This document shows, in pieces, positions 42,581 to 51,237 of a stretch of DNA of 64,000 nucleotides. This stretch comes from Bacillota bacterium (GTDB lineage: Bacteria > Bacillota > Clostridia > DSM-8532): the NCBI GenBank assembly GCA_023415825.1, contig JAEZJF010000015.1, forward strand, positions 62,001-126,000, read 5' to 3'. Both the position numbers and the translations under genes were made by a program. The notes below the pieces were generated by a model, which made no database searches, was not told where the DNA came from, and saw only the letters and a list, made by a program, of their open reading frames with translations. The stretch's first letter is position 1, and the number at the start of each line of letters is the position of its first letter.

Positions 42581-45241
42581 ATGAAAAAAAGACTGTTGGC
42601 AATGATCCTGGTTCTGGCTTTCTTATTAACTACAATGCTGGGCTTTAATACGCTGTCTACATTTGGTGTTCCGCAAACAAGTGTCCATGTAAAGATTCAA
42701 TCCGGAGCATCAGCAATATCCAGCGTGGCTATCAGAATGAATGGAAGTGATATAACACTAACTCGAGTTAATAGTACTCTGTATGATGGGCCTGATGGTG
42801 GTAATTACGTGTTTAGTCAGATAACCCATATCATCGTTACAAAAACCAATGGCAATGTTGTGACTTATTCTCCGGCAAGTGTTTTCGGAGGACAAGAAGG
42901 TGGCGGTACCATAAATTATAAGATATATGTGACGAGTCAAGGAAAACGCAACATTCCGGATTTTGATCTCACAAAGACCGTTAGTCCAGCTACATCTTAT
43001 ACAGGTGATACTGTTACCTATCACTTTAAAATTACAAATAACCAGGATAGAGACCTCGTTAACATCAAAGTTAACGATCCTAAGCTTAATAGTAATGGTG
43101 ACATAAAAACCATAAATAGATTAGAGGGAAAGAGAAGTTCTGAATTTGATGTAACTTACACAACTACTTCGAGTGATTTTCAAAATGGTGTTGTTAAAAA
43201 TACTGCTACTGCATCAGTTACGGCTAATTTAGAGGGTGAAGACGATGATGACGGAAAGGTTACTGTCACTGACTCGGCTTCGGCAAGTTACAATGTATCG
43301 GGGTATACATTGACGACAAGCTTTACCGGACAGGGAACGGTTACCGCACTACCTGGACCACAGGCTGCTGGACCCAATGCAGGAAAGTATTCCAAAGGGA
43401 CGGTAGTGACCATGAGCGCCGTAGCCGCAGCAGGCTGGCAGTTTGACGGTTGGGACAATGGAGAAGGATATACAGTACCTGATCCGGCAAACAATACGGT
43501 ATTAATGAATTCCAATAAGGCCGTAAAAGCCATCTTTACCGAAATACCCAAGGTTAATTATACACTTACAGTAAGCAAATCCGGAAACGGAACCGTCAGT
43601 CCAGATGTTGGTGAACACAGCTATCTGGAAGGAACGGTAGTAACCATGAGCGCTATAGCCGCAGCAGGCTGGCAGTTTGACGGTTGGGATAATGGAGAAG
43701 GTTTTACGGTGCCCGATTCGAATAATACAGTTTTAATGGATCAGAACAGAGCCGTAAAAGCCATCTTTACTGAAATACCCAAGGTTAATTATACCCTTAC
43801 GGTAAGTAAGACAGGAAACGGAACAGTCAGCCCGGATGTTGGTGAACACAGCTATCTGGAAGGAACGGTAGTAACCATGAGCGCCATAGCCGCAGCAGGC
43901 TGGCAGTTTGATGGCTGGGATAATGGAGAAGGCTTTACAGTGCCCGATTCGAATAATTCAGTTTTAATGGATCGGAATAGAGCCGTAAAAGCCATCTTTA
44001 CTGAAATACCCAAGGCTAATTATACCCTTACGGTAAGTCAGGAGGGGGATGGAACAGTTACCCCGAGCAGCGGAGTATACCTTGAAGGAACCGTAGTAAC
44101 CCTGAGCGCTGTACCCGCAGCAGGCTGGCAGTTTGACGGCTGGGCTGATGGTGAAGTCTATACGGTACCCGATTCGAACAATACAGTTTTAATGGATCGA
44201 GACAGGGCCGTAAAAGCCATATTTACCGAAATATCCAAAGTTAATTATACCCTTACTGTAAGTCAGGAGGGGGATGGAACAGTTACCCCGAGCAGCGGAG
44301 TATATCTGGAAGGAACCGTAGTGACCCTGAGTGCTGTACCTGCGGCAGGCTGGCAGTTTGACGGCTGGGCTGATGGTGAAGTCTATACGATACCCGATTC
44401 GAACAATACAGTTCTAATGGATCGAGATAGGGCCGTAAAAGCCATCTTTACCGAAAAAGACGAGCCTACTCAATATACATTAACAGTGAATGTAATCGGA
44501 AATGGAACAGTCACCAGAACAACGGATGAATACTATTTTTCACCAATGAGTACTGAATATGATTATTATTGGCCTGGAACTAGAGTTAATCTTGCTGCTT
44601 CACCTGCACAAGGATGGAAGTTTGACGGCTGGTCAGGCGATGCAACGGGATCTTCTTCGAGTGCGTCCGTGGTTATGACCTCAAATAAATCAGTCACTGC
44701 AACATTCAGCTTGCTGGATGGGCCTACCCCTACACCACCGCCTCCAACCCCGACACCACCACCTTCATCTCCACCCGAGAGACCGGCTGAAAAAGTAACG
44801 CTGAATATTAATGTCATTGGCCAGGGCACTATACTTCCGGAACCGGGTGATCATGAGTATAATAAGGGAACAACTGTACAGCTTAGCCCCAAGCCTGCAG
44901 AGGGTTGGAAATTCGCCGGTTGGCAGGGAGACACGGTTAATCGTTATGATCAGATCTATTTGAATGGCAACAAGAAGGTTATAGCTGTCTTTGAAGAAAT
45001 TAACAAACCTACAGAAACTCCTACGGCAACACCAACACCAACGCCCATGCCTACACCCACGCCAATACCAACGCCAGCACCCACATCAGCGCCTGAGCCG
45101 GATCCGGTAATCCTGCCTGAAGAACAAGTGCCCACAGGTCATGTGCTGCCAAAGACAGGCGGAGTGCCGGCCAATATATTCCTGGGTCTTGGTGGTCTCA
45201 TCACAGTACTTGGAGTAGTGTTTAAGAAAAAATCCAAATAA
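42581..45241 (+). CDS. LPxTG-type cell wall surface protein with tandem repeats
   Basis: An 886-residue secreted protein. A signal peptide (about 1-28) and an N-terminal domain lead to a DUF11/Cna-B-like domain (FDLTKTVSPATSYTGDTVTYH, about 127-225). About seven bacterial-repeat domains of 75-77 residues follow, each with YTLTVS, GNGTVSP, GTVVTMSA, AGWQFDGW and AVKAIFTE. Two proline-threonine spacers cross the wall, and the end is the sorting signal LPKTGG, a membrane helix and KKKSK. It should be anchored to peptidoglycan by a sortase (none in the window). AGGAGG precedes the ATG. It is probably an adhesin or stalk; the next gene encodes a c-di-GMP-controlled transglutaminase-like protein. 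Confidence 0.92.
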   Translation: MKKRLLAMILVLAFLLTTMLGFNTLSTFGVPQTSVHVKIQSGASAISSVAIRMNGSDITLTRVNSTLYDGPDGGNYVFSQITHIIVTKTNGNVVTYSPASVFGGQEGGGTINYKIYVTSQGKRNIPDFDLTKTVSPATSYTGDTVTYHFKITNNQDRDLVNIKVNDPKLNSNGDIKTINRLEGKRSSEFDVTYTTTSSDFQNGVVKNTATASVTANLEGEDDDDGKVTVTDSASASYNVSGYTLTTSFTGQGTVTALPGPQAAGPNAGKYSKGTVVTMSAVAAAGWQFDGWDNGEGYTVPDPANNTVLMNSNKAVKAIFTEIPKVNYTLTVSKSGNGTVSPDVGEHSYLEGTVVTMSAIAAAGWQFDGWDNGEGFTVPDSNNTVLMDQNRAVKAIFTEIPKVNYTLTVSKTGNGTVSPDVGEHSYLEGTVVTMSAIAAAGWQFDGWDNGEGFTVPDSNNSVLMDRNRAVKAIFTEIPKANYTLTVSQEGDGTVTPSSGVYLEGTVVTLSAVPAAGWQFDGWADGEVYTVPDSNNTVLMDRDRAVKAIFTEISKVNYTLTVSQEGDGTVTPSSGVYLEGTVVTLSAVPAAGWQFDGWADGEVYTIPDSNNTVLMDRDRAVKAIFTEKDEPTQYTLTVNVIGNGTVTRTTDEYYFSPMSTEYDYYWPGTRVNLAASPAQGWKFDGWSGDATGSSSSASVVMTSNKSVTATFSLLDGPTPTPPPPTPTPPPSSPPERPAEKVTLNINVIGQGTILPEPGDHEYNKGTTVQLSPKPAEGWKFAGWQGDTVNRYDQIYLNGNKKVIAVFEEINKPTETPTATPTPTPMPTPTPIPTPAPTSAPEPDPVILPEEQVPTGHVLPKTGGVPANIFLGLGGLITVLGVVFKKKSK
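43554..44460 (+). repeat. Homogenised 225-231-bp tandem repeats in the surface protein gene
   Basis: Repeat borders (GTTAATTATAC near 43554, 43785, 44016 and 44241) are spaced 231, 231 and 225 bp. Neighbouring units are almost identical at the DNA level, including synonymous sites, and they fall into two pairs (43554/43785 and 44016/44241). This indicates recent duplication or gene conversion. Confidence 0.85.
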
Positions 45242-45265
45242 AAAAATGACGACTTAACTATAGAA

Positions 45266-45300
45266 CAAATAAACAGGAGCATATTGCTCCTGTTTATTTG
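45266..45300 (+). terminator. Intrinsic terminator after the LPKTG gene
   Basis: A perfect 16-bp stem (45266-45281 with 45285-45300) around a 3-nt loop, core AAACAGGAGCA; the 3' arm is U-rich (TGTTTATTTG). Confidence 0.85.
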
Positions 45301-45318
45301 CTCTACGGGTCGAGGCTT

Positions 45319-45345
45319 GAGGTGCGCTGTGCGCACCTCTATTAT
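45319..45345 (+). terminator. Second hairpin downstream
   Basis: GAGGTGCGC (45319-45327), TGT loop, GCGCACCTC (45331-45339), then TATTAT. A 9-bp GC-rich stem placed 19 nt after the first terminator, probably a back-up terminator isolating the riboswitch transcript. Confidence 0.6.
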
Positions 45346-45416
45346 ATATTGTAGAAAAACCGGCAGGGAGGAATTCTTGATAAGAAAAAGTTGTGCTCAA
45401 TAGTCAAATATAACTG

Positions 45417-45445
45417 TTGAATTTTGGATAATGATATGATATTCT
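45417..45445 (+). promoter_or_regulatory. Probable promoter of the riboswitch transcript
   Basis: TTGAAT (45417-45422), 17-nt spacer, TATTCT (45440-45445), about 50 nt before the aptamer. An alternative -10 (TATGAT, 45435) has too short a spacer. Confidence 0.42.
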
Positions 45446-45496
45446 ATCATTGTATAAAGTTTTATCTGAAAATCTATTTAACAATAGACTTTTCAT

Positions 45497-45591
45497 CGAT
45501 AAAGGCAAACCGTGCGAAAGTGCGGGACGCAAAGCTAAAGGGCCTAATTACAGAAAAAGTTATTCTGTAAATGGCAGCCAGATGCCGAAGG
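45497..45591 (+). promoter_or_regulatory. Cyclic-di-GMP-I (GEMM) riboswitch
   Basis: The class I aptamer is recognisable by its conserved parts in order: AAAGGCAAACC (45501-45511), a P2 hairpin with a GAAA tetraloop (CCGTGC-GAAA-GTGCGG), GGGACGCAAAGC (45524-45535), GGGCCTAA, a P3 hairpin (TTACAG ... CTGTAA) and GGCAGCC with GATGCCG (45573-45586). The ribosome site GGGAG begins directly after the 3' end of P1, 7 nt later comes the start codon, and no terminator hairpin separates them. This points to control of translation rather than of termination. The longer frame starting at 45571 lies within the aptamer and is not real. Confidence 0.93.
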
Positions 45592-45603
45592 GAGAGTTTT
45601 TTC

Positions 45604-46416
45604 ATGCGCAAATTGTTAGCTGCGGTGATACTAAGCCTATCATTACTGTTTAATATGACAGCAGCGTTTGCCGTAAATCCTACCATTGAGAGTGTTTTCG
45701 AAGATGCACAGTTTGAGTCCGGCATTATCAAGGCAGCTTATCATTCAGAAACAGGTAAAATGCTTAAGATAATGGTGGATAAAGACGGTAAGACGATATA
45801 CTACAACCTGAGAAATGACGGAATGGTCGAAAGTTTTCCTCTTCAATTTGGAAATGGCGATTACAAAATTAGCATCATGGAAAACGTCGGAGGAAACAAG
45901 TACAAATATTTATATACTAAGAACTATAAATTGGACATGGAAAATCAAAATAATGTCTATCTTGCATCCATACAAAACATCAACTGGAATGAAGATATGG
46001 CAGCTATTAAAAAAGCAAAAGAACTTACAAAAGGTTTAATGGGTGACCAAGAAAAAGTAAAAGCAATTTATGATTACATAGTGAATAATTTCAAATACGA
46101 TTATGACAAACTCAGCAAACTACCCACTGACTACCTCCCTGATATTAATACCACGTTAGCGACAAATAAGGGGATTTGCTATGATTACGCTTCAACCTTT
46201 GCCGCTATGCTGAGAAGTGTCGGAATACCTGCCAAGCTTGTAAAGGGTTATGCAAAAGGCGTAAATGGTTACCATGCATGGAATGAAGTATTTAACAGTA
46301 AAACAGGCTTATGGGAAACATTCGATACGACAATCGATGCACAGAAGAAGGCTGCGAAAGTAAAATATAGCATGATCAAGGAAAGTAATGTTTTTTCAAA
46401 AGTAAACGAATATTAG
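45604..46416 (+). CDS. Secreted transglutaminase-like protein under c-di-GMP control
   Basis: A 270-residue protein with a signal peptide (1-23, ending TAAFA). A domain of unclear type follows (25-135), then a bacterial transglutaminase-like (papain-fold) domain (about 140-250) with a complete catalytic triad: Cys192 (KGICYDYAS), His224 (GYHAWNEV) and Asp241 (ETFDTTI). Such enzymes cross-link proteins or cleave peptide bonds outside the cell. Translation is governed by the c-di-GMP-I riboswitch just upstream. It lies between an LPKTG surface protein and a pilus operon, so a role in the change from motile to attached life is a fair inference. A terminator follows, so it is monocistronic. Confidence 0.92.
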   Translation: MRKLLAAVILSLSLLFNMTAAFAVNPTIESVFEDAQFESGIIKAAYHSETGKMLKIMVDKDGKTIYYNLRNDGMVESFPLQFGNGDYKISIMENVGGNKYKYLYTKNYKLDMENQNNVYLASIQNINWNEDMAAIKKAKELTKGLMGDQEKVKAIYDYIVNNFKYDYDKLSKLPTDYLPDINTTLATNKGICYDYASTFAAMLRSVGIPAKLVKGYAKGVNGYHAWNEVFNSKTGLWETFDTTIDAQKKAAKVKYSMIKESNVFSKVNEY

Positions 46417-46448
46417 TAGAATATTGTGAATAAAGCAAAATAAACTAT

Positions 46449-46485
46449 AGCAGTTGACTGATAAAAAAGTCAGCTGCTTTTTTTT
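46449..46485 (+). terminator. Intrinsic terminator before the pilus operon
   Basis: AGCAGTTGACT (46449-46459) pairs with AGTCAGCTGCT (46468-46478), 11 bp with one G-T, followed by eight T (46478-46485). It separates the riboswitch gene from pilB. Confidence 0.9.
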
Positions 46486-46521
46486 ACCTTCTTTTTCGAT
46501 TCATTTTTATTGAGGATAGAT

Positions 46522-48207
46522 ATGTATAACCAAAACAGAAAGCGGCTTGGGGAGCTTTTAATTGAATCCGGTAGCATTTCGGACGATCAGTTGGAAAACC
46601 TTCTGCTTCTGCAGAGAAGCTCAGGAAAGAAACTCGGAGAGGTTATTGTCGATGAGGGCATCCTGGAGGAACAACAAATCATAGAGGTACTTGAATTCCA
46701 GCTCAGGATACCGATGTTCGATTTTGATACCGATGTTGTACAGACTGATGCGCCTAAGCTCATCGGTGAGAATCTGGCTAAGAAATATGTTGTTATTCCT
46801 GTTCGCAGAGAGCAAAGCACTCTGATCGTTGCCATGACTGATCCGCTGGATCTATCGGCTATTGACGATTTAAAGATAAGTACAGGTCTCGATATAAAAC
46901 CTAATTTGGCTCAAAAGAGCAGCATTATGAATGCCATAGACCGCTATTATGGCAAGGAAAGCGCAGAAAAAGCCGTCGAGGACTTTAAAAAACAGTACAA
47001 TTTTGATCAAATTATTGAAGAAAACAGTGATTCTTTAAGTGATATCAACAATGCTCCCGTAGTCAGACTTGTAAACTCGGTCATTCAGCATGCTATGAAG
47101 GTAAAGGCAAGCGACATTCATATTGAACCCCTTGAAAACACTCTGAGAATACGCTTTCGTATTGACGGTGAGCTTCAGGAGATCATGCGGTCGTCCAAAG
47201 CCACACATCCGGCTGTTGTAACAAGGATCAAGATCATGGGAAGGATGGATATAGCCGAGAAAAGGATACCTCAGGACGGTAGAATGGAGATGACGGTAGA
47301 CGGCAAGGACATCGATCTTAGACTGTCGGTTTTGCCTACGGTATACGGTGAGAAGGTCGTCTTAAGGTTGCTTGGGCGCAGCGATATGATGCTCACAAAG
47401 TCTCAATTGGGTTTCAGCAATGTGAATATTTCTCTTTTTGACAAAATAATTAAAAGTCCCAACGGCATCATACTGGTAACAGGGCCGACAGGCAGCGGTA
47501 AAACAACAACCCTTTATGCGGTTCTTCGTGAATTAAACAAGATCAGCAGCAATATCATAACAGTTGAAGATCCTGTAGAATACAGGCTTGAAGGCATAAA
47601 CCAGGTACAGGTCAATAACAAGGCAGGCTTAACCTTTGCCAATGGGCTGAGGTCCATACTGCGGCAGGACCCGGATATCATTATGATCGGGGAGATCAGG
47701 GATCCGGAGACGGCTCAAATAGCAGTAAGAGCGGCCATTACAGGCCATCTTGTATTAAGCACCGTACATACAAATGATTCTGCTTCGACCATATCCAGGC
47801 TTATTGATATGGGGATTGAGCCTTATCTTGTATCTTCTTCATTGGTCGGTATCATAGCCCAGAGATTGGTGAGGAAAATATGCGGACACTGTAAAAAATC
47901 ATATAAGCCCGACTTTAGTGAGATGTCGCTCCTGAAGCTGCGAGAAAGCCAGCCGCTCTTTAAGGGCTCTGGGTGCAGCGCATGCGGAAACACAGGCTAT
48001 AGGGGTAGGACCGCCATCCATGAAATCATGCTTGTTGGCAAGGACATCAGGGAATTGATAGACAGACGTGGAACGATTGATCAAATCCGGCTTATGGCAT
48101 CAAAAAACGGGACGGTTTCTTTGAGGGAGAGCTGCATCAAGCTGGTGCTTGAAGGAAAAACGACTGTTGAAGAGCTCCTCCGGATAACCTATAACCTCGA
48201 TCAATGA
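46522..48207 (+). CDS. pilB: Type IV pilus assembly ATPase PilB
   Basis: A 561-residue GspE/PilB-type hexameric ATPase that drives pilus extension. An N-terminal GspE-N domain (LGELLIESGSISDDQLENLL) precedes the motor domain with Walker A GPTGSGKTTTLYAVL, the Asp box (ITVEDPVEYRLEGINQVQVN split at Val), Walker B DPDIIMIGEIRDPETA and the His box. The tetracysteine zinc site (CGHCKKSY, CSACGNTGYRGR) typical of PilB/GspE is intact. The ATG at 46522 has GAGGAT; the TTG at 46510 is rejected. It is the first gene of a long plus-strand operon, 36 bp after a terminator. Confidence 0.96.
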   Translation: MYNQNRKRLGELLIESGSISDDQLENLLLLQRSSGKKLGEVIVDEGILEEQQIIEVLEFQLRIPMFDFDTDVVQTDAPKLIGENLAKKYVVIPVRREQSTLIVAMTDPLDLSAIDDLKISTGLDIKPNLAQKSSIMNAIDRYYGKESAEKAVEDFKKQYNFDQIIEENSDSLSDINNAPVVRLVNSVIQHAMKVKASDIHIEPLENTLRIRFRIDGELQEIMRSSKATHPAVVTRIKIMGRMDIAEKRIPQDGRMEMTVDGKDIDLRLSVLPTVYGEKVVLRLLGRSDMMLTKSQLGFSNVNISLFDKIIKSPNGIILVTGPTGSGKTTTLYAVLRELNKISSNIITVEDPVEYRLEGINQVQVNNKAGLTFANGLRSILRQDPDIIMIGEIRDPETAQIAVRAAITGHLVLSTVHTNDSASTISRLIDMGIEPYLVSSSLVGIIAQRLVRKICGHCKKSYKPDFSEMSLLKLRESQPLFKGSGCSACGNTGYRGRTAIHEIMLVGKDIRELIDRRGTIDQIRLMASKNGTVSLRESCIKLVLEGKTTVEELLRITYNLDQ

Positions 48208-48240
48208 TAATACGGTAAATTGACAGGGGGAAAAATTATT

Positions 48241-49293
48241 ATGGACATCGCCCAGGCACTAAAAAAAACCGTGGAAATGAAGGGATCGGACTTGCATATC
48301 ACTGTTTCTCTTCCTCCCATGATGAGGATAAACGGTGAGCTTAAGCCTTATGGAGATAGCCCCATGACCTCTGCGGATACCCTTGACATAGCAAGGCAGA
48401 TACTAAATGAAAATCAAATGAGCGTATTGGAGGAGATGGGTGAGGTTGACCTGTCCTATGTCATTCCAAATATAAGCCGTTTCAGGGTGAATGTCTACAA
48501 ACAGAGGGGCAGCTACGGCATAGCATTTCGCGTCATATGGATCAAAATACCGACAATAGACGAGTTAGGCTTTCCGGATATCCTGAAAGAGATAGCGCTT
48601 AAGCCCAGAGGACTTTTTCTTGTGACGGGCCCCACCGGAAGCGGTAAATCAACAACACTGGCCGCTATGGTCAACCATATCAATTTGAACCGCAACTGCC
48701 ACGTTATTACCCTTGAGGAGCCCATAGAGTATCTTCACAGGCATAACAGAAGCATGATAAACCAGCGGGAGATAGGTACCGATTCACTGACTTTCGCCAA
48801 TGGCCTGAGAGCCGCTCTTCGTGAAGACCCGGATGTCATTCTCGTGGGTGAGATGCGTGATCTTGAAACCATATCAATTGCCATAACGGCAGCTGAAACA
48901 GGGCACTTTGTCATGTCCACGCTTCATACCACCGGTGCGTCACAAACCATAGACAGAATTATTGATGTATTTCCTCCTCGCCAGCAGCAACAGATAAAGG
49001 TTGAGCTTGCCGCAGTATTGGAGGGTGTCGTATCACAGCAGCTCCTGCCCACCGCTGACGGGAGGGGAAGGGTTGCGGCAATGGAAATCATGGTTTCTAA
49101 TAATGCCATATCTAACCTTGTCCGTGAGGGGAAAACCCACCAGATTCCCACCATCATCCAAACGAGCTACAGGCAGGGTATGAAGACGATGGACTATTCT
49201 CTCAGTGAACTTGTAAAGAGAGGCAAGATAACCCGGGAGGTTGCTGAAACCCATTGCGTGGATGCGGATATGCTAAGGCGGTACATGATGTAG
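48241..49293 (+). CDS. pilT: Twitching motility/retraction ATPase PilT
   Basis: A 350-residue PilT-family ATPase that powers pilus retraction. Motifs: KGSDLHITVSLPPMMRING at the N-terminus, Walker A GPTGSGKSTTLAAMV, ITLEEPIEYLH, Walker B DPDVILVGEMRD and the His box TLHTTGASQTIDRII. The PilT-specific AIRNLIRE-like motif appears here as NNAISNLVREGK. It lacks the zinc-binding cysteines of PilB, as expected. The ATG at 48241 has GGGGGA upstream. Presence of both PilB and PilT means dynamic, retractable pili. Confidence 0.95.
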   Translation: MDIAQALKKTVEMKGSDLHITVSLPPMMRINGELKPYGDSPMTSADTLDIARQILNENQMSVLEEMGEVDLSYVIPNISRFRVNVYKQRGSYGIAFRVIWIKIPTIDELGFPDILKEIALKPRGLFLVTGPTGSGKSTTLAAMVNHINLNRNCHVITLEEPIEYLHRHNRSMINQREIGTDSLTFANGLRAALREDPDVILVGEMRDLETISIAITAAETGHFVMSTLHTTGASQTIDRIIDVFPPRQQQQIKVELAAVLEGVVSQQLLPTADGRGRVAAMEIMVSNNAISNLVREGKTHQIPTIIQTSYRQGMKTMDYSLSELVKRGKITREVAETHCVDADMLRRYMM

Positions 49294-49335
49294 TTGTTAT
49301 TCTTAAGCGATAAAGAATCTTTTAGGAGGAAAGGT

Positions 49336-50553
49336 ATGCCTCTTTTTAAGTATTCAGCAGTTTCAGACAAAGGTGAATTGATCAATTCAACCTATGCCGG
49401 CGGGGATCACTCCCAGGTGCTTCAGATGCTGCGTGAGAAGCAGTACCAGCCGGTCAGGATTGAAGAGCTAATCGAAAAGAAGGATGTAAAAGATATAGGA
49501 ATCCTCATCAAAAAGGTTACATACAAGGATCTTGCGGTCTATTGCAGGCAATTCTACACCATGCTCAATGCGGGTGTGACGATAATAAAATGCCTCGATA
49601 TTCTTCAGCAGCAAACAGAGAATAAAAGACTGAAGGAAATCACAAGGGATATTTACCAGACGGTTCAAAAAGGTCGAACTTTATCTGAAGCGCTGAAAGA
49701 TCACAGGGATGTTTTCCCTGAATTGCTCATAAATATGGTGGAGGCTGGAGAAGTCAGCGGCAAGCTTGATACCATTATGGACAGGATGGCGTCACATTTT
49801 GAGAAGGAAAACAGAATACGAACCAAGATAAAAAGCGCCCTGATCTATCCGATTGTCTTGGCGGTTGTTGCTGTTCTTATTGTTATTTTCCTCCTTACCT
49901 TCATCATGCCGATGTTCTTTCAGATGTTTGAAGAAAGCGGTGTGGAGCTTCCCCTACCGACACGTATACTCTTGGGCTTCAGTAATTTAGTTAAAGGCTA
50001 TTGGTATCTATTGGTGCCCGGTATTCTTGCACTGATCTATGTTTTGAGAAAATACTTCAAAACCGATAAAGGGCGTCTGGAATGGGATCGATTCAAGCTC
50101 AAGCTTCCGGTTGCGGGTGGTACGGTGACCAAAATCATTACCTCCCGGTTCACCAGAACCCTTGCCACACTTCTCTCCAGCGGTATGCCGCTCCTGCAAG
50201 CCATGGAGGTGACAGCCAGGGTTGTGGGCAACCGGGTTGCTACAAACGGCATCATGCAGGTAAGGGAGGAAATGCGCAAAGGTATGGATCTTGCGGGACC
50301 TATCAAGCGAACAGGTCTTTTCCCCCCAATGGTAGACTCTATGATGCGAATAGGTGAGGAATCGGGAACCTTGGATGAGCTTCTGGAAAAAACCGCCGCC
50401 TTTTATGATGATGAGGTGGAGGCTGCGCTTCAAAAGATGGTCTCACTGATGGAACCGCTGATGATACTTGTTATGGGTGTAGTTGTAGGATTCATCGTTA
50501 TATCTTTGGCACTACCCATGTTCAGCATGGTGGATATGGTTGAAAACATGTAG
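49336..50553 (+). CDS. pilC: Pilus assembly inner-membrane platform protein PilC
   Basis: A 405-residue GspF/PilC platform protein with two T2SSF domains (QFYTMLNAGVTIIKCLDIL and RFTRTLATLLSSGMPLLQAM) and three membrane helices (about 175-200, 220-240, 375-400). It links the cytoplasmic ATPases to the growing pilus. The ATG at 49336 follows TTAGGAGGAAAGGT; the longest frame starts inside the pilT-pilC gap without a ribosome site. The hairpin 50563-50596 follows before the major pilin. Confidence 0.95.
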   Translation: MPLFKYSAVSDKGELINSTYAGGDHSQVLQMLREKQYQPVRIEELIEKKDVKDIGILIKKVTYKDLAVYCRQFYTMLNAGVTIIKCLDILQQQTENKRLKEITRDIYQTVQKGRTLSEALKDHRDVFPELLINMVEAGEVSGKLDTIMDRMASHFEKENRIRTKIKSALIYPIVLAVVAVLIVIFLLTFIMPMFFQMFEESGVELPLPTRILLGFSNLVKGYWYLLVPGILALIYVLRKYFKTDKGRLEWDRFKLKLPVAGGTVTKIITSRFTRTLATLLSSGMPLLQAMEVTARVVGNRVATNGIMQVREEMRKGMDLAGPIKRTGLFPPMVDSMMRIGEESGTLDELLEKTAAFYDDEVEAALQKMVSLMEPLMILVMGVVVGFIVISLALPMFSMVDMVENM

Positions 50554-50562
50554 TGAAACCTG

Positions 50563-50596
50563 TATTGAATGGGTTCAAGGGTACCCATTATCAATA
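50563..50596 (+). other. Bulged hairpin between pilC and pilA
   Basis: TATTG-AATGGGT, 8-nt loop, ACCCATT, AT bulge, CAATA: 12 paired positions. There is no U run. It lies between the pilC stop and the pilin ribosome site and may be a processing or stabilising element that raises pilin mRNA relative to the upstream genes. Confidence 0.55.
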
Positions 50597-50622
50597 GAAA
50601 AGAGAATATGGAGGTATGAGGA

Positions 50623-51042
50623 ATGTATCAGTTACTAGGCAAAAAAAAGAAAAATCAAAAGGGCTTCACTCTCATCGAACTCATCGTGGTCATCGCAATT
50701 CTGGCAATTTTAGCGGCTATCTTGATTCCGAGGTTCACCGGCTTCCAAGATAAGGCAAAAGCAACTCAGGCATTGGTTTATGCAAAACAGGTTGCTACAG
50801 CAATAGATGGATTAATAATTGAAGAACAAACACTCGCGGTGGCTAGTAACGCTGGTAATGTAAGATCTTTATCAGGCGTTACTACATCACAGGCAGCAAT
50901 TAGCATAACATCAGCTGTTGCTCCATCTGGTGCTGATTATGGGGATGGTTACTTTACAGTCACTGTTACAGGTACAGGTTCAACAACGTATGTTGCTGGA
51001 CGTAATGCGGCAAGTGGCGGTAAGGTTGTTATGAACCCATAA
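50623..51042 (+). CDS. pilA: Type IV pilin (probable major pilin)
   Basis: A 139-residue prepilin. The short basic leader MYQLLGKKKKNQKG is cut before Phe15; the mature N-terminus FTLIELIVVIAILAILAA has the invariant Glu5 and N-methyl-Phe. The globular part is small, without Cys pairs, and ends AASGGKVVMNP. Ribosome site GGAGG. Position directly after pilC and hairpins on both sides fit the major subunit. No prepilin peptidase (PilD) gene is in the window. Confidence 0.94.
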   Translation: MYQLLGKKKKNQKGFTLIELIVVIAILAILAAILIPRFTGFQDKAKATQALVYAKQVATAIDGLIIEEQTLAVASNAGNVRSLSGVTTSQAAISITSAVAPSGADYGDGYFTVTVTGTGSTTYVAGRNAASGGKVVMNP

Positions 51043-51088
51043 TGTCACTTATTCAATGACATAAATGAGGTACAGAAAGCAAACGAGG

Positions 51089-51106
51089 ATGGTTCTTGAG
51101 AACCAT
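51089..51106 (+). other. Short palindrome downstream of pilA
   Basis: ATGGTTCT-TG-AGAACCAT, an 8-bp stem with a 2-nt centre. It is the first of two hairpins in the 195-bp pilA-pilM gap. Confidence 0.45.
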
Positions 51107-51170
51107 TCCATGTGCCGGTTAAAACCAAAGAATTAATTATGTTCTTTGCAAATAAACAATACATACGGAT

Positions 51171-51196
51171 AGAGCCAGTACTAACCTGCTGGCTCT
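51171..51196 (+). terminator. Possible attenuator hairpin between pilA and pilM
   Basis: AGAGCCAG (51171-51178) pairs with CTGGCTCT (51189-51196) around a 10-nt loop; no U run follows. It could act as a weak terminator or 3' stabiliser, so that pilA is made in excess over the pilM-O genes. Confidence 0.45.
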
Positions 51197-51237
51197 CTCA
51201 CGACTTTCAATACCGTTTTATTCAAGGGGTGAAGCTA

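Noticed and set aside
42421..42648. Plus-strand frame before the LPKTG protein
   Set aside because: Overlaps the true start region, has no ribosome site and shows no protein-like composition.
45571..45603. Eleven-residue N-terminal extension of the transglutaminase-like protein
   Set aside because: It lies inside the riboswitch aptamer; the start at 45604 gives a proper signal peptide.
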